From Onchocerca volvulus (taxonomy: Eukaryota; Nematoda; Chromadorea; Rhabditida; Onchocercidae), in NCBI GenBank assembly GCA_000499405.2, contig HG738136.1, positions 1,413,274 to 1,477,273 on the forward strand: 64,000 nt of DNA, in the 5' to 3' direction. The notes beneath the pieces are model-generated. The model did not search any database, was not told where the DNA came from, and worked only from the letters and a program-made list of their open reading frames with translations. Shown here one piece after another: positions 25,784 through 38,800 of the stretch. The number at the start of each line of letters is the position of its first letter. Position 1 is the stretch's first letter. The position numbers and the translations under genes were made by a program.

Positions 25784-28700
25784 TATTAATATAATCGTAA
25801 CCTGAAATAACTTACCGAAAATACAAATATATAACAGATAGTGAAGATAAACAGTAACAGATCAGTGATGCCCTGAAATACCAAGGGTAGCACATGCACT
25901 ACACTTGGAGGAATCAGTGTGCTGTAACTAGTATCGAAAAATATTGATTGTAGTTAATTGGCTGTTATTGACAACAAGTATTCAAAAATAATACCTTTGC
26001 TGTAGAGTTTATCGATGTTGAATTGATTAGCTATTATTGATACGAAGATCACTTGACAATTGGAATATAAACTTTTCTTCTTGACTGTAGATAGCCAAGA
26101 TATTTGTTGGTAGAATAGCGGGAATATTTTCTGGAAGATTAGTTGATGATGAATAAATATATATTAGATGAGAAATAAAGGAGAACATTCGCCGTGTAAT
26201 TCAAATTAGCTCTATCAAAAATTTCTATTCTGAAATCGAAAATAATCATTTTTATACTGAGCTTTTTTTTATCATATTTCTATCATTGTATATAATCTTA
26301 GAAGATCGAAAGTATTCGTATGAACTAGTTCTCGGTATTTGCTGTTAAAGATAAATCTTGGTAATCGCAAAGATGAAAATTACATGAAATATGATAATAC
26401 TCATTTATATTCATCTTGAGTGATGAATCATGTGAGAAATATATTTATAATACAATATTCTGATTCTTTGTATAGATTTATTATTGCGATCTTTTCCGAC
26501 ATTGGTAACTCTTTGAAAATCTTTCGCGATCCAAATTAGAAATTGCAGTTATTTCCTCCATCGATTTGTGATGTTGTTTCTCGTTCAACAATGATTAGTT
26601 GGGATTCAGAATTTAGTTACAACAATTTTACAACAATGTTTCACTTAAAATTATGTAATGGATAAAGTACATCAAATACAGAAAAAGTGAAAAAATATAG
26701 GTAAAAGTAAAAAGATGCTCAAGAACAAAATAAACATGCATATAATAATTTTAAGAGACAATTTTAGAGAAAAGCAAAAGTTAGAAGAAATAAATATTAT
26801 TATTAAAAAAAAGGATGAAAATTGAAAAAAACAGATGATTAATGAGTTTGGCGTTTTGATTCTTTTTGGTAAACTCATTTTCACATTTCGTTACAATTAT
26901 ATCCAAGCGATCGTACAATCGATCGGTTGTTTTTCTTCTTTTTGCAAAAATCTTTAAAAATTAAAACTAAAACAGATCAATACTAAATTTATGAAATTTA
27001 ATCTTCCGAATGCACTTATACAAAGATCATATTACAGCTACTGAAGAGTCGCGGCATGGAACCTATACAAATGACAAATGCAACATCATTATGATTATTT
27101 ATTCATTTTCTTTTTTTTCTTTATGCCATGTAAATTTGATCTCTACTTTGATTTTTTGAAATCTTCAAATTTCTAACTAAGTTTTAATTTGGAAATTTAA
27201 TCAATTGAGAAAAAAAACATTTAGTTTTCTCACAAAAAATAATCGGATTTTGAATTCTCAAGTGTTTTTAATAGTTAGAGATTAGCATTTCTCACATATC
27301 AATCGAATTAACTGTATCTTTCTTCAGATTTACTTTTTTGTAATAATTAATATTTCTAATCTTTGAAAAGCAAAACAAGTCCAAAAAAAAATCTTGTGAT
27401 TTCTTCTTTTTTTTCTCGATGAGCAGTGTTTATTCATTAATTAATCATTTTTTTTTCTACTTGATTCATCACTACTGATCTCAGTTGTTATCATTGTAAG
27501 AGTTTTATTTATCATAAACGTGTTATCGGAGATATGGTGAATAAAAGTTTCTTCTAATTTCTTTTCTATTTTTCCATTTTTTTGTGAAAACTTATACATC
27601 TATTCATATAAAATAAATAATTTGAATTGTTTTGGAATTAACATTTGAATTATGTTTCGATCCGAATACATTATATTAAACGAATTGGATTGGATCTGAT
27701 TCAATCGAATTGAAAACACTGCATCACACTGAACTGAAAAAAAACCTGGTGATGACCCAGACTAAATTGAATCTCAAACTAAGGGTGAAATATTCTCGAT
27801 ATTTAAATATCATTTTCTAGTTTTTAATAGTTATTGCGAAATGCTTCGTTAATTATAAAAATGAAAAATCATCTGAACAAATAAATAAGCTTTATTGCCA
27901 TTCTTTTAATATATTATACAATATTCCTGTAATTTATATGTAACGTAGAATTAAGTCTACAAAAAAACATTTCTAAATTTTTTGATAATTCGCATGATCG
28001 AATAAAACTTATTCCACAACAAAATTTGCGTAATTCTCAGACTCAATCATTCAAGAATCAAAATGGCAATAAAATTGTCGGAAAATTTTGTGTTGTAGCG
28101 TGTAGATCCTCAAACTTGGGTAATTAAGCCTTTATTATAAGAAAAACTTGATAATACAAAACGCGAATCTTACAAACATTGCAACATTATGGCATGAATA
28201 TTACAAACGTTATCTATAAAACATAGCACAAATTAATGGTAAAAAAAATCGGAACAGTAAATAGAATAAACGTCCTGTCGTGAGTATATAAATTTAAAAA
28301 TGAAATAGAAAATGGTTGTAGATGCTTATATATGCGCCTTTGCTAGCACAATGCATCTAGGCCTTTGTTAGCAAGATGCCGCTAACTCTTTGTTAGCAAA
28401 ATATCGAAAGGTTTCTATTTTATGTAAATTAAGTTACGAAATCAAAAAAAAAGTATAATCTGGAGAAATGTTACTTCTTATTTGATTTTTAAAGAAAAAT
28501 CCAATTTTTGATCTTCAGTTGTTCTGACAAAAATTGTAACATTCATGTACACTTTCTTGATGTTCTTCAGTTTTTCGGCTTAAGCTGCTTTAAATTGCAA
28601 AATGATTAGTTTCTGTGATTAAAGAAAATTAAACTAGAAAAAAATTATTTGGAAACAAATTTCTATTCAGAACAGTTCGGAAGAATATATCATAAATCAT

Positions 28701-29598
28701 TTAAAATTTTTCGAGGCATTCCTCTTGTTGAAAATGAATATTTTTCACAATATGAAACGATTATAGGAGGAAAATGACAAAGGAAACACGAAAATTTACG
28801 AATGATCGTGGAAAGTCAGGAAGAATCTTCTACTTTCAACCGTTGGCACTTCCATTCTGAATTACATATTCGATATTTATAAAAAGAAAAAATTTAACGT
28901 AATTTAAGGAAACGACATCGTCGATTTAATTTCGAACGATTTAAATGAACAATCCATCTAACAAATATAACGGGTTTAAATTAAGTCCAGAAAAACTTTG
29001 GGCAAAATAATTTGAGTACAGCAGTAAAATCAAGAAGTTATCATAAGCTTTTTATCAATACTTCAGATGAAAGTATTTTGTCCTTCCTACGTAAATATAA
29101 GTTGAAGGTTAAAGTTCGTTCCATAATTATTTATTTCCTTCAATTTGTCAAACAATTTTATTAAAAGCCAACAGCAAAAGTCCCGTTAATCACTAGATTC
29201 AAAAAAAAAAAAAAAAATTTTTTTTTGTTACCATAATTACATAAAATGCTCTGTTTTGATCGATTACAATAAATGCACATGTCCTTAAGTCAGTCATTAG
29301 TTCTAGAATTTTTAGACATCAACTTGACAAATTGGAACGTTCCAGAAAAAGAATCGTTAAGTAAATAAATTTTCAAATTCTGGGCTAAAAAAATGTTTGA
29401 TTCTAAAAAAAGGAAAAATTAAGGAAAAGCTACTACTTTAAAAATTCAAAAATTAAGGAAAAATTTATTTACTTTGGTCAAAATGCTAGAATTAGGTTGT
29501 ACTTCAGTCATTCAGTGTTGAGAATATATGACTCTCTTTTCAATATAATATACAGAAATCTTCCAAAAAATATTGATGAGATGTAAATCTATTTTAAA
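25784..29598. other. intergenic region downstream of the receptor
   Basis: I find no coding exon on either strand. Three imperfect copies of a CTTTG(C/T)TAGCA unit lie at about 28338-28405. The rest is A/T-rich with poly-A/T runs. Confidence 0.6.
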
Positions 29599-29910
29599 CT
29601 AGCTGGATCGGCCATGCTCCGCATCTATGGGGGCCGGCCACGCTTCGCGTGTCCGGTTCCAGCTAATCTATATAAATAGAAATGTCAATGTTGGTTTGTT
29701 CAAAATCTTAAACCTCCGTAAGTTCTTAAGCATGCACATTATCTATACTCAAAATCTTAAATATCGGAAAGTCCTTCACCAATTGTTTTGAAATTTCGAC
29801 ACAGTCCATTCGAACAAGCGCATGTTTATTCACCAATTGATTTGAAATTTTCATACGCGATTTGCATTCGAACAGATAAATGTTTTTAAAATAATAATGT
29901 GAGCAAAAAA

Positions 29911-29946
<36 letters not shown>

Positions 29947-31543
29947 TACTAACACTGAATATTATAAAAAGAAAAACAAAATCCCCAAAAAAAAAAACAT
30001 AATTTTCATCTTTTTATCCATACATCTAAACACATTTTACCTATTTATATTTCACCATATTCTGTCTTTTATTTATGATATTAAATCAAATTAAAGTAAT
30101 TACAATATAATGAAAGAAGGAACAGTGAATTAGTTCAGATTAATTTATCTATCTATATATATATATATATAATAATCCTATAGAAGCTGCAATAGTTTAT
30201 CTTGCGCTATTTTAATTTTTTTAATTTCAATAACTCTCGAAAAAAAACAATTTTGCAAAAATTTTTCACTATATCGACTAAGNAACTAGGGTCAATGGCG
30301 ATGACCGTTGTGCACCAACAAAAACTCATCATCATCATGCACTAACAAAGGCATCCTTTTCTACCATTTTAAATAGAGATTTCAATGAGAGCAGTTTAAT
30401 GTTTCGACTCAGGTTTTTTTTCCCTTTAATAGTTTTCTCCTTTTTTATTTGATAAATTTATCATTAGATTTGTTTTATTGATATTATTGATTTTTCGCTC
30501 CTGTGTAATAAATAATAATTAATAATAATGATAAATAATGAAAAATAATACATAATAAGGAATTTTTTGACTCTGCCCTTTCCGCATCTTCATGAGCGAA
30601 CAGAATTTATTGAACCACGCCTTCTTTCTGCATTGACGCCTTCTCTCTGCCACGTTGCATTCAAATAGGCGCGTGTTTTTAAATGAAGAAGGCCAGTAGT
30701 TTGAGTTTTTCGTTTATTTTTTGCTTTATGGGGAGTTTGGTTGCGTCACACAAATGTCGGGATCATGATAATGTATAATGAAATGTTTCCTTCAAGCAAT
30801 TTGTGAATTATCTTTTCTCATATTGGGCTGATATTACTTCTAATATTAGGTCGTGTCTTGGATTCCAATGGATACGTTTATTTCCAATAGAAAAGTTCAA
30901 TGGATACGCTATTTCAATTTAAGAAACTGCAATTCCCAGTTTGATAGACGTTTGCATTCACGCTCAACAAAGCTCAGAGAAATCCTTACAGTTGTGCGGT
31001 TTAGATCAATGGGTAAAATTTATGAAAAGAGGCAATTCAAAACACAATCTAACAATAGAAATCAGAGAGATAATCCTTAAATTGCTTGAACGAAACAATT
31101 GATTATACACTATCCTGACGTCGACATTAGTGTAACGCAACTAAATCCCCCACAAATGAAAAAATAAACGAGTCACATTTCTCACAAAGCAAAAAGCAAA
31201 TGAAAAGCTTGAATTGCTCGCCTTAATTATTTATTTACATTTACCCATTTGAATGCAACGCATATCAAAATTTGAAATCAATCGCTGAATATTTAAAAAC
31301 ATGCGTATATTCGACTGCAACTTTGTGTCAAAATTTCAAAGCAATAGGTTAAGGACTTTCCGGTATTTAAGATTTCGAATATCGATAACGTGCGTGTTTA
31401 AGAACTTACGGAGGTTTAAGATTTTGAACAGACGAAAATTGACATTTCTATTTATATAGATTAGCTGGAGCCGGACACGCGAAGCGTGGTCGGCCCCCAT
31501 AGATAGCTGGAACGGCCATACTCCGCATGGCCGATCCAGCTAG
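29599..31543 (+). mobile_element. Helitron2-like element with long inverted ends and a helicase remnant
   Basis: Both outer ends are CTAG followed (reading outwards) by T. From each end inward come a GC-rich hairpin segment (GGCCAT/ATGGCC arms, CGCTTCGCG), then TCTATATAAATAGAAATGTC starting at 29667 (+) and its inverse ending at 31460, then more matching sequence. The inverted match runs about 250 bp (29599-29850 against 31290-31543), with one indel of about 23 bases. The centre keeps a broken Pif1-type helicase fragment, a tract of about 40 T at 29911-29944 and an N at 30283. Helitron2-type elements are known to carry asymmetric terminal inverted repeats. The unusual point is the mirrored copy of the CTAG end outside the left TC end. 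Confidence 0.78.
30905..31020 (+). pseudogene. remnant of Helitron helicase C-terminal domain
   Basis: The + strand reads QFKKLQFPV, two stop codons, FAFTLNKAQ, then after a one-base frameshift KSLQLCGLDQW. This is the Helitron/Pif1 helicase pattern FQFKRLQFP..LAFAMTINKAQGQSLQ.CGL, so this is the RecD/Pif1-like 3' part of a RepHel gene broken by stops and a frameshift. Its orientation matches the surrounding element. Confidence 0.7.
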
Positions 31544-31899
31544 TATTGTAATAAAATCATATACAATGATAGAATTTGATTGTCATAAGTTCAGATCGTT
31601 ATTCACTAGAAATTGATGAATGTCATATTTTCTTGCGATATTCCCACATAGAAAGATACACTTTTATCGTTGATATCAAATAGCCCTTCACTTTTTATGA
31701 TATTACTGAGCTTTTGTAAAATTTGTTAAAATTTTATTAAAAAGAAGGCTTTGCTTATCAATATCGTATTTTTTTGCTTATTCAAGAAAAGGAATGTGAA
31801 TTATTAATTTATGGATTTAATTTGACAATAAAACTCTTACCTTCAACATAAATCCGATTGTTTACCGATGTTAGTCATTAAATTGAAAATGTTCCAATA
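31544..31899. other. spacer between two Helitron-type elements
   Basis: About 350 bases of A/T-rich sequence with no exon or repeat boundary that I can support. Confidence 0.5.
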
Positions 31900-32302
31900 T
31901 CTATATAAATAAAAATGTAAATGCTACCTGTTATTACTCTAATAACTCCTCAAGTTCTCCACCGGTTTTTTTCAAATTTTGACACAACCTTGCATTCAAG
32001 TAGGCGAGTGATCTTTTGTACACCTAATTACTTTTTTTCACATGTCACGTACATGACAACTAAAAATAAGTGAGGAGCGGAGTTTATTGGCTCTGCCTTC
32101 CTTTTTTCTCTCATTCTCCTTCTGCCGCGCATCCCTCTAACAGTAACAACAGTCAGCCTTCCTTTTTTTCTCTCATTCTCCTTCTTCCGCGCATCTCTCT
32201 ACCTTTTTTCTCTCATTCCCTCCCATACATTTTTAATTCAAAAATTTGAACGGAGAACATCTGGACCTTTTTTTTTTTTGGTTTTTATATATTTGAATTC
32301 GA

Positions 32303-32684
32303 GATTTTCAACTTACGAACATTTCGACATTTACGGCTATTAGTATCTTTTAATATCATATATAATTTTTTGCAGCATCAGCGTTCAGTTCAGTAAGCAG
32401 TGAAATACTCGGAATCCAACTTCGATCAAATTTTCAAAGCAGTAGGTAAAAACTTTCCAAGATTTAAGATTTTGAACTTACGAGCATTTCAACATTTGTG
32501 ACTATTAGTATCTTTTAATATCATATGTTATTTTTTGCAGCATCAGCGTTCAGTTCAGTAAGCAGTGAAATACTCGGAATTCAACTTCGATCAAATTTTC
32601 AAAGCATAAGGTAAAAACTTTCCGAGGTTTAAGATTTTGAACAAACGAACATTTATGACTGTTAGTATCTTTTAATATAATTTT
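32303..32684 (+). repeat. 165-bp tandem repeat in the Helitron leader
   Basis: Two adjacent 165-bp units (32303-32467, 32468-32632) differ at a few positions, and a third partial unit runs to about 32684. Each full unit contains a poly-T tract ending in TGCAG followed by CATCAGCGTTCAGTTCAGTA, so a splice-acceptor-like site is duplicated upstream of the reading frame. Confidence 0.85.
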
Positions 32685-32814
32685 TCAAAAGCGACATAGC
32701 AATAGCAACATTCCAACAATTCAATTGAGCATTTAGAGTTCAAGTTCAAGTTGAATCAGAAGTCAATTTTTAGAATAGTTCGGGACAATCCATATGCATT
32801 GATTCGTGCAAAAA

Positions 32815-33595
32815 ATGCCTCTCAGACGACGATCAAACTTGAGTCGTTGTGCTCGCACAGCGCAACGAGTACAGCGATTAGATGGTAATCGAAGTCAGGA
32901 AAAACGGGTATCAGCAACTGAGCGAATAAGACAAAGAATAGTTCAAACAAGAGCAGAGCGACGCGCCGCCAGACTTGAGGATGCGCGATTGCGAACACAT
33001 CGATCTTCTTCGACAGTTTCAGGTTTGCTTTCTTTTCAACAGAATGAAAATGATAGGCTGAGTGTGGCTGAAAGGCGTCAACAAGAAACAGAAAATTAAC
33101 GTCGAAAAGGACTCCGTACACAGCCAACACGTGATTTTAATCGCCTTGCATTCCGTTATAACCCAGCTGATAATTATAATTTGAATCCGCATGTTCTCAT
33201 TTGCGCTATGAATGAAATATGCCCTTATTGCAAGGCTCTAAAATTCAAAGGAGAAGCAAGAGGAATGTGTTGCGCTGCTGGAAAAATTAAGCTACCTCTA
33301 CTTGAAGAACCGCCAGAGCCATTGAAAACTTTGCTTGCCGGATATACTGCCGAATCGAAACGTTTCCTATCTAAAATCAGAAAATACAACTCCTGCTTCC
33401 AAATAACATCGTTCGGAGCAGAAATCGTAACGACGCATTTCATGCAAACTTTCAAAGTGGAAGGGAAAATTTATCATAAAGCCTGCTCCCTTTTTACGTT
33501 GCCAGATGGTCAGCATAAATTCTTACAAATGTATTTCATCGGTGATAGCAATGATGAATTGAATGCGCGTTGTGGAATTCATAACGACATAGAAA
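32815..33595 (+). pseudogene. Helitron RepHel N-terminal region, truncated
   Basis: From ATG 32815 the frame encodes an Arg-rich N-terminus (MPLRRRSNLSRCARTAQR) and, after a single in-frame TAA at 33097-33099, continues unshifted through a zinc-finger-like stretch (ICPYCKALKF, CCAAGKIKLP), EPPEPLKTLL and MYFIGDSNDELNARCG to DIE at 33595. This is the Helitron-like N-terminal region that precedes the Rep nuclease. The Rep and helicase parts do not follow on this strand; the reading frame runs on only into antisense of the neighbouring copy. One nonsense codon and the truncation make it a pseudogene. Confidence 0.8.
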
Positions 33596-35324
33596 CGCAA
33601 ATGGATCATTTCGACACAATGTGAAGAAAGCAATTAACGTTGTAGCTGGTGGATTCAGGGCTATTTGTTGCATATTTGCAGCTGTGAAATAAACGCGTTT
33701 TCCATTTTCTAGATGTACTGCTAGGTGAACAACAGCTGGACTTCGTTCATGTATGGGAGATAAAAGAATTCGCCATACAGCTTCATTGCTGCTTATGTAT
33801 CTTAAAGCCTGATCCTGTGCGATTTCATCAATATGTAATACCGCACTCCTATCACTTCTTTCAGGCTGCATACCAAAAACTGCCATGTCGTTGCCTTTAT
33901 TCACGTACTTGCAAATGTATTTGATCGGTTTAACGGAATTGAAGTATTCCACATTTATGTGCGCTTTGTATACTTTCAATAGCAAAGGTGAATATGGAAC
34001 AACCCACCGATTATCTACTTCGACGTCACCATTCCACATGTGTATGGTTGCCAGTTTACCGCCATCTTCTGCTGATCTTCTGTATGAAGGATATCCATCG
34101 TTTCCTGTAATTGTGCTGGATACTAATGCTCGAGGATTAGATGCTAATGCTCGAGGCTTAGAGCATTTTCCGTCTATCACGCATGGTGATTTTGGATTCA
34201 GTGTACCGCAAGGTCCGTGTATCATATTTTTCGTCACAATTTCATACAAATCCTTATCGACGTCGGGATCGGGTATTTCAGCGCATATTACATCGTCTAT
34301 TTCATTTGAAGTGATTTTGTCATAAAGCCAGATTAGTATATGTGCATGTGGCAGTCCTCTCTTTTGCCATTCCACTGAGTACATCCAGCAACGCACCGAC
34401 CCAAATACTTCACGTTTTACCATGAAATCCATTAGCGATTTCAGCTTCTGTCTGAAAACACGTGCTGTGATGTGATGCTTATGCATCGGCGATTGCCCAG
34501 GAAGTAAGAGGTTTTGTATATCGTCCCAAGCTGGATTGCATGTGAATGTAATGAATAGGTCTGGACACCCGTATTGGCGAACATATGCAATTGCATCTTG
34601 AGCGTATTCATACATATGACGTGGACTGCCTGCATATGAAGATAGCAAAATCGTTAGTCGTCCAATATTGTATTACCGTCATTTACAACTGCATCTTGCA
34701 AATGAATGCATTCTTCAGAGAAGATTGATCTGGTTCAAACGGATGAATATCAAACGTTCTGTTTTGATTTCTGCAGACATGTCTATAATATGTTGGTGAA
34801 ACAACTGACGGCATTTCAAAATGCAATTATCTTCATTCTCTCAATCCATTAATCGGTATGAATAATAGTTCATTGCGCTGAATTCCTCACTTGTTTCTTC
34901 GCCACTAAATGGATTTATCATCTTAACCTTGAAGTGATATTCATCGGTACTGTCCCAAAACATGATTAAATTTTGCAGAGCATCGTAGCATCGATGAGTT
35001 TCTGCAATTTTTTTCAATTGATCGTTTCTCCGGGAGGAACAATATCTCTAGATTGGAATTGATCTTCGACTATTACAATTGCCGTTTCGTTCATAGTTGA
35101 AGCATTGAATTTTCGCACTTTTTCTCCAGCAGGTGTTTTGTTATCATGAATAACAATCTTGTGTGTTTCAGATGGCATCATGTCAGTTGCTGTTTTGAAC
35201 AAACGCACTAAATTGTTTTCTCGTGAAAAAGCTGTTGCAATTGGGAAACAATGGATCTTTCTATGTCGGTATGAATTCCGCAATGCGCATTCAGTTTATC
35301 ATTGCTATCACCGATGAAATACAT
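33596..35324 (-). pseudogene. Helitron Rep (HUH, two-tyrosine) domain fragment
   Basis: Read on the minus strand from 35324 down, it starts at MYFIGDSNDKLNAHCG and passes NNLVRLFKTATDMMPSETH, several frameshifts and stops between about 35014 and 34650, then a long open frame to the junction. That frame holds DLFITFTCNPAWDD, the HUH motif in GLPHAHILIW, and KYICKYVNKG with the two catalytic tyrosines. It ends at LCRNDPFA near 33596. Rep of this type nicks and joins single DNA strands in rolling-circle transposition. The helicase half is missing, and the upstream frameshifts make an active product unlikely. It overlaps in content with the + strand fragment, so the two come from different copies. 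Confidence 0.85.
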
Positions 35325-35829
35325 NTCCACAAGCAGGCAAGGCATTCCAAGTTATTAAATAGTCGATTAAAGGCTTCTTGGCTCAAAATATGAGCAATTT
35401 ACAAACAATCAGATTAAAGGAAGGCATTAGTATACTTATATTAGCGTTCAGTGAATTAAAAATAAAACGGAAACACTAAATATGCTTCAGGATACATTTG
35501 GTAATGACAAAGATGTGTTCACCTTTAGTATTCCTGGTGTATCTACTAAATAGTCCTTTTAGCACACTCTGAACATGATTCTGAACATTTCATGCGTGTC
35601 AGAGAATTCTGAAAAACATCGAACTAATTTAAGCAATGAGAGTGATATGAATCAAATGACATTATACTGCTCCTCAATCATCCGAAATTGAAACTTTGCA
35701 CTCTTACCAGGAACTGTAGATAATTACAAGGTCACTGTCCGGTTTCCGCCCATCAGTCCTTTATTAACGATTCAAAAATTCAGAGACATATATAACAAAG
35801 CATAACAATCTAGTTTCGAGAACAACGCA

Positions 35830-38800
35830 ATGCTTCATTTTCTATCTGTTTTTCTTCTGGCTTCATTGGCTCCATTTGGTATTTCTGATATTATTAAAAC
35901 AGTTAGTTTGTCACGTATTCTTAATTTATTCACAATTCTGATAAGAATGGTCAGTGGCTAAACGCCGTACGCTGTTCAGAATCAGGCGTTGCGTTAATGT
36001 CTAAGCAATTTCTATTAACAGTACGTAACTGCTCTGCGCATTAATTTAGCTTTCAAAAGATATTTTCTTTCGGCTATTTATTGCAAATTCCAATTCCCAC
36101 TGTAGATGAAAGAAGGGTAAAGCAAAGTTGAGGTATTACGATCTAACTGCTCATCAAAGATTATTTGAGCTATTTGTCTCTGCGAAAGCGTCAGTTGCAC
36201 AGTCATCTGTTGAATGAATAGATCATTCTCTCGATTTATGCAATGAAAAAAACAAAACTTCGAACAAAACTTACATATCGTTGTTCAAAAAATACTTTTT
36301 TAAACATTTATTCAGAAAACAATTGATTTTTCAAAAAAATAAACTTCAAATATAAGATATTACAGGAAAGTGAAATTAAGAATTGTAAAAGAATTGAAAT
36401 AATTGTGCACAAGTACAAAGCACTTGGAGCATCGGAAATAGATGAAATCAAAGATGAACGATACGATTTCCGGTGAAAAATACTTCCGTAATTTTATGTT
36501 ATCTGTCTATAGTAGTGTTATCAAAACTAAATATTGATACTAACCATACCTTCAGTGTTTATACAACTTCAGTGTTTATACAACTAAATTGAAATTTTTC
36601 AAAAAATGAAGATAAAAAAGGCATATTCAGATTATCATTCTATTTAACCTTTCATACTGTCAACCTATTCAGTTCCCTCTTCCCATCTTCTTTATACAAG
36701 TGACCACTTAGTAGTAAGTAACTCATGATTTTATTCGAAATAATTGACGAAATCTGATCTCGACCTCATTCGGGCAAAAAATTTGGAATATTTCAGATTT
36801 TGCGCTTGTGAGAATAAAACTGGGGAACCGGAAAGAAGTAACAGTTGTAGCTGTTCAACAGTTGTTAGCGGTCTTACAACTTATAACTCGATACCACAAA
36901 CACTTGATTCCTCTAGTTGCGTTCATAATCCTCAGTACAAAAAATGTCTTATCGCCCAAGTCACAGTTAATACCACTCAGGTATTCTTGGACTCTTCATT
37001 TCAATTCGTCTTTTTTTACATTTAAGTTTTGAAGAATCAGAATCATTTATTTGCAGAATCTGCTGTATATAAAAATTAGTGTTGGATCGCGTCATTTAAC
37101 AGATCCGCCGTACCAGTCAATTACGAATTCCAGATTTAAGAATACCGCTTTATTATCATGCTCAAAGGATATCCGCTGCCGGAATTGCATCCCCTGCAAA
37201 AGCGGATTCATCTTGTAAATATAACCCATAATTGCACTTTACACCTTAGTTATACTCTCCGATGCATAACAAAAGTATCGCCGAAACCAGTTTGCTTTTT
37301 TACATTAATTTAGTAATTTTATATTGTTTAGACTCAATTACATCAGTTTGTCCAGTGCCACACCGGTTGATTCAAAGCAAACATACTTACCAGCTGCTGT
37401 ACAATCCGATAAGATGGGACGATGGCCAGTCAAATCATTAAAAACATTTTCTTTCACGGAAATAGAGGATTTTAATAGTGTAAGTTCTGCTTTTTTTTTT
37501 TTTTTTTCAAATTGAAAAGCTTAGAAATCCATTAATCTTTTTATGCGAACGCTGCAAAGTCTCGGTATCGCTCCGTGAAAATTTTCCAAAGATTAAAATG
37601 ATTGCAACAATTGTGTCATCTAAATGTGAGCCTTTTTGAGAACGGAAGTTCTTAAATAGAAATGATCCTCGGGAAAACTGTTCCCAGAAAACTTTTGTAG
37701 ATTTGTGTCAGTTACTACTGGACTCAAATTAAGGAAGCATCATTATCCCTTCTCTTCTCGACTTGATGCAACTACAGCTTTACTGCTATTCTCAGTCCAC
37801 GGCTTTTATCCGGAAAATTCTCACCAGATAACTTATAGTCTCCTGATGATGACGAAAAGAAAAAAAACTTTGTCGCAAACATTCCCACACCAACTATTTG
37901 TTGATAATGGCTTCGATTCTCGCCTAATTTATCATCCAATTCTTCATTTAATAATTCTTCATTTAATAATTTGAGTGCCGTGATGTGAATGATGACATAA
38001 GATGATGGCTCTTCAAAGCTTAACTACTAGGTTTCATGCTTGGAATATTCTGATTCCATGTTTAAATTTTCTTTTATGCCCAATAAAAATGTTTATTAGA
38101 TTTTAGTATCGCCAAAAAGTTGAGGAAATAAATAAATGGGTGAGTAGGTATTGCAAAGAAAGAATTCTTTTCGTAAAGGAGTACAAAGTACTAATCAAAT
38201 CATCGCATTAAAATTTGACCCACAGTTATTTCCGCAAAACAAAAGAAAAAAAAAAAGAAAAGTCATCAGACCAAGTTAGAAAAACGGAAATGGTGATCCT
38301 TTTAATCAAGACTTTGAAATGCAATGGTTTTTCGTGTCATGGTTGTAACGGATTTTGATCAATGATGACGGGAGACTGAAAAAGTCTGGAAGACGAAAGA
38401 TTCTCTTTCCAATTACCAATTTATAGTATCGTGTTTGCGTTTGGCTAAAAAAGTTCTGAATACTTGCACTCTGTATCTACTTTACGGTCATTTCAATGCA
38501 AACAATAGTTACTCATTCATCATGTCGTTTTTAAATAAACTTCTATTCAGATTGCAAAGATCGAGCAATGCTTATTACAAAGCGCCAAAAAGTACCACTT
38601 ATTACCTTCCCAGTTCAATATTACTATCTACAAGAATGCTGTAAGATCTTTCTTTGTTTCTAATGGTGATCAGTAATAACAGCAAACTTCGCCTTAGGAT
38701 AAGATAAATATCTCGGTAAAGTTTTTAAAAGTAAATTATATATACACCGTTCATATAGCTCAAATATGTGCACATGTGCATAAGTGCATAGCTGTATCCA

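Larger units (their letters stand above)
31900..33595 (+). mobile_element. 5' part of an autonomous-type Helitron2-like element
   Basis: It begins with the TCTATATAAATAAAAATG end at 31900, followed by the family's subterminal words (AAGTTCTCCACCGG, TTTTGACACAA, CATTCAAGTAGGCG), C/T-rich repeats at 32095-32225, the 165-bp tandem repeat, and the start of a RepHel reading frame. It stops abruptly near 33595 where sequence from another copy follows in inverted orientation. No 3' hairpin or CTAG end belongs to it here. Confidence 0.75.

Noticed and set aside
33885..34325. plus-strand open frame inside the Helitron Rep fragment
   Set aside because: Shadow of the minus-strand Rep frame, which carries the HUH and two-tyrosine motifs.
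29599..35335. DNA transposon with terminal inverted repeats (Tc1/mariner type)
   Set aside because: No TA duplication or transposase; TC/CTAG ends and RepHel fragments fit Helitron2 instead.
36808..37032. alternative open frame overlapping exon 4 of the cysteine-containing gene (also 44983-45207)
   Set aside because: In that frame the next exon would stop at once; only the Cys-containing frame continues through the following junctions.
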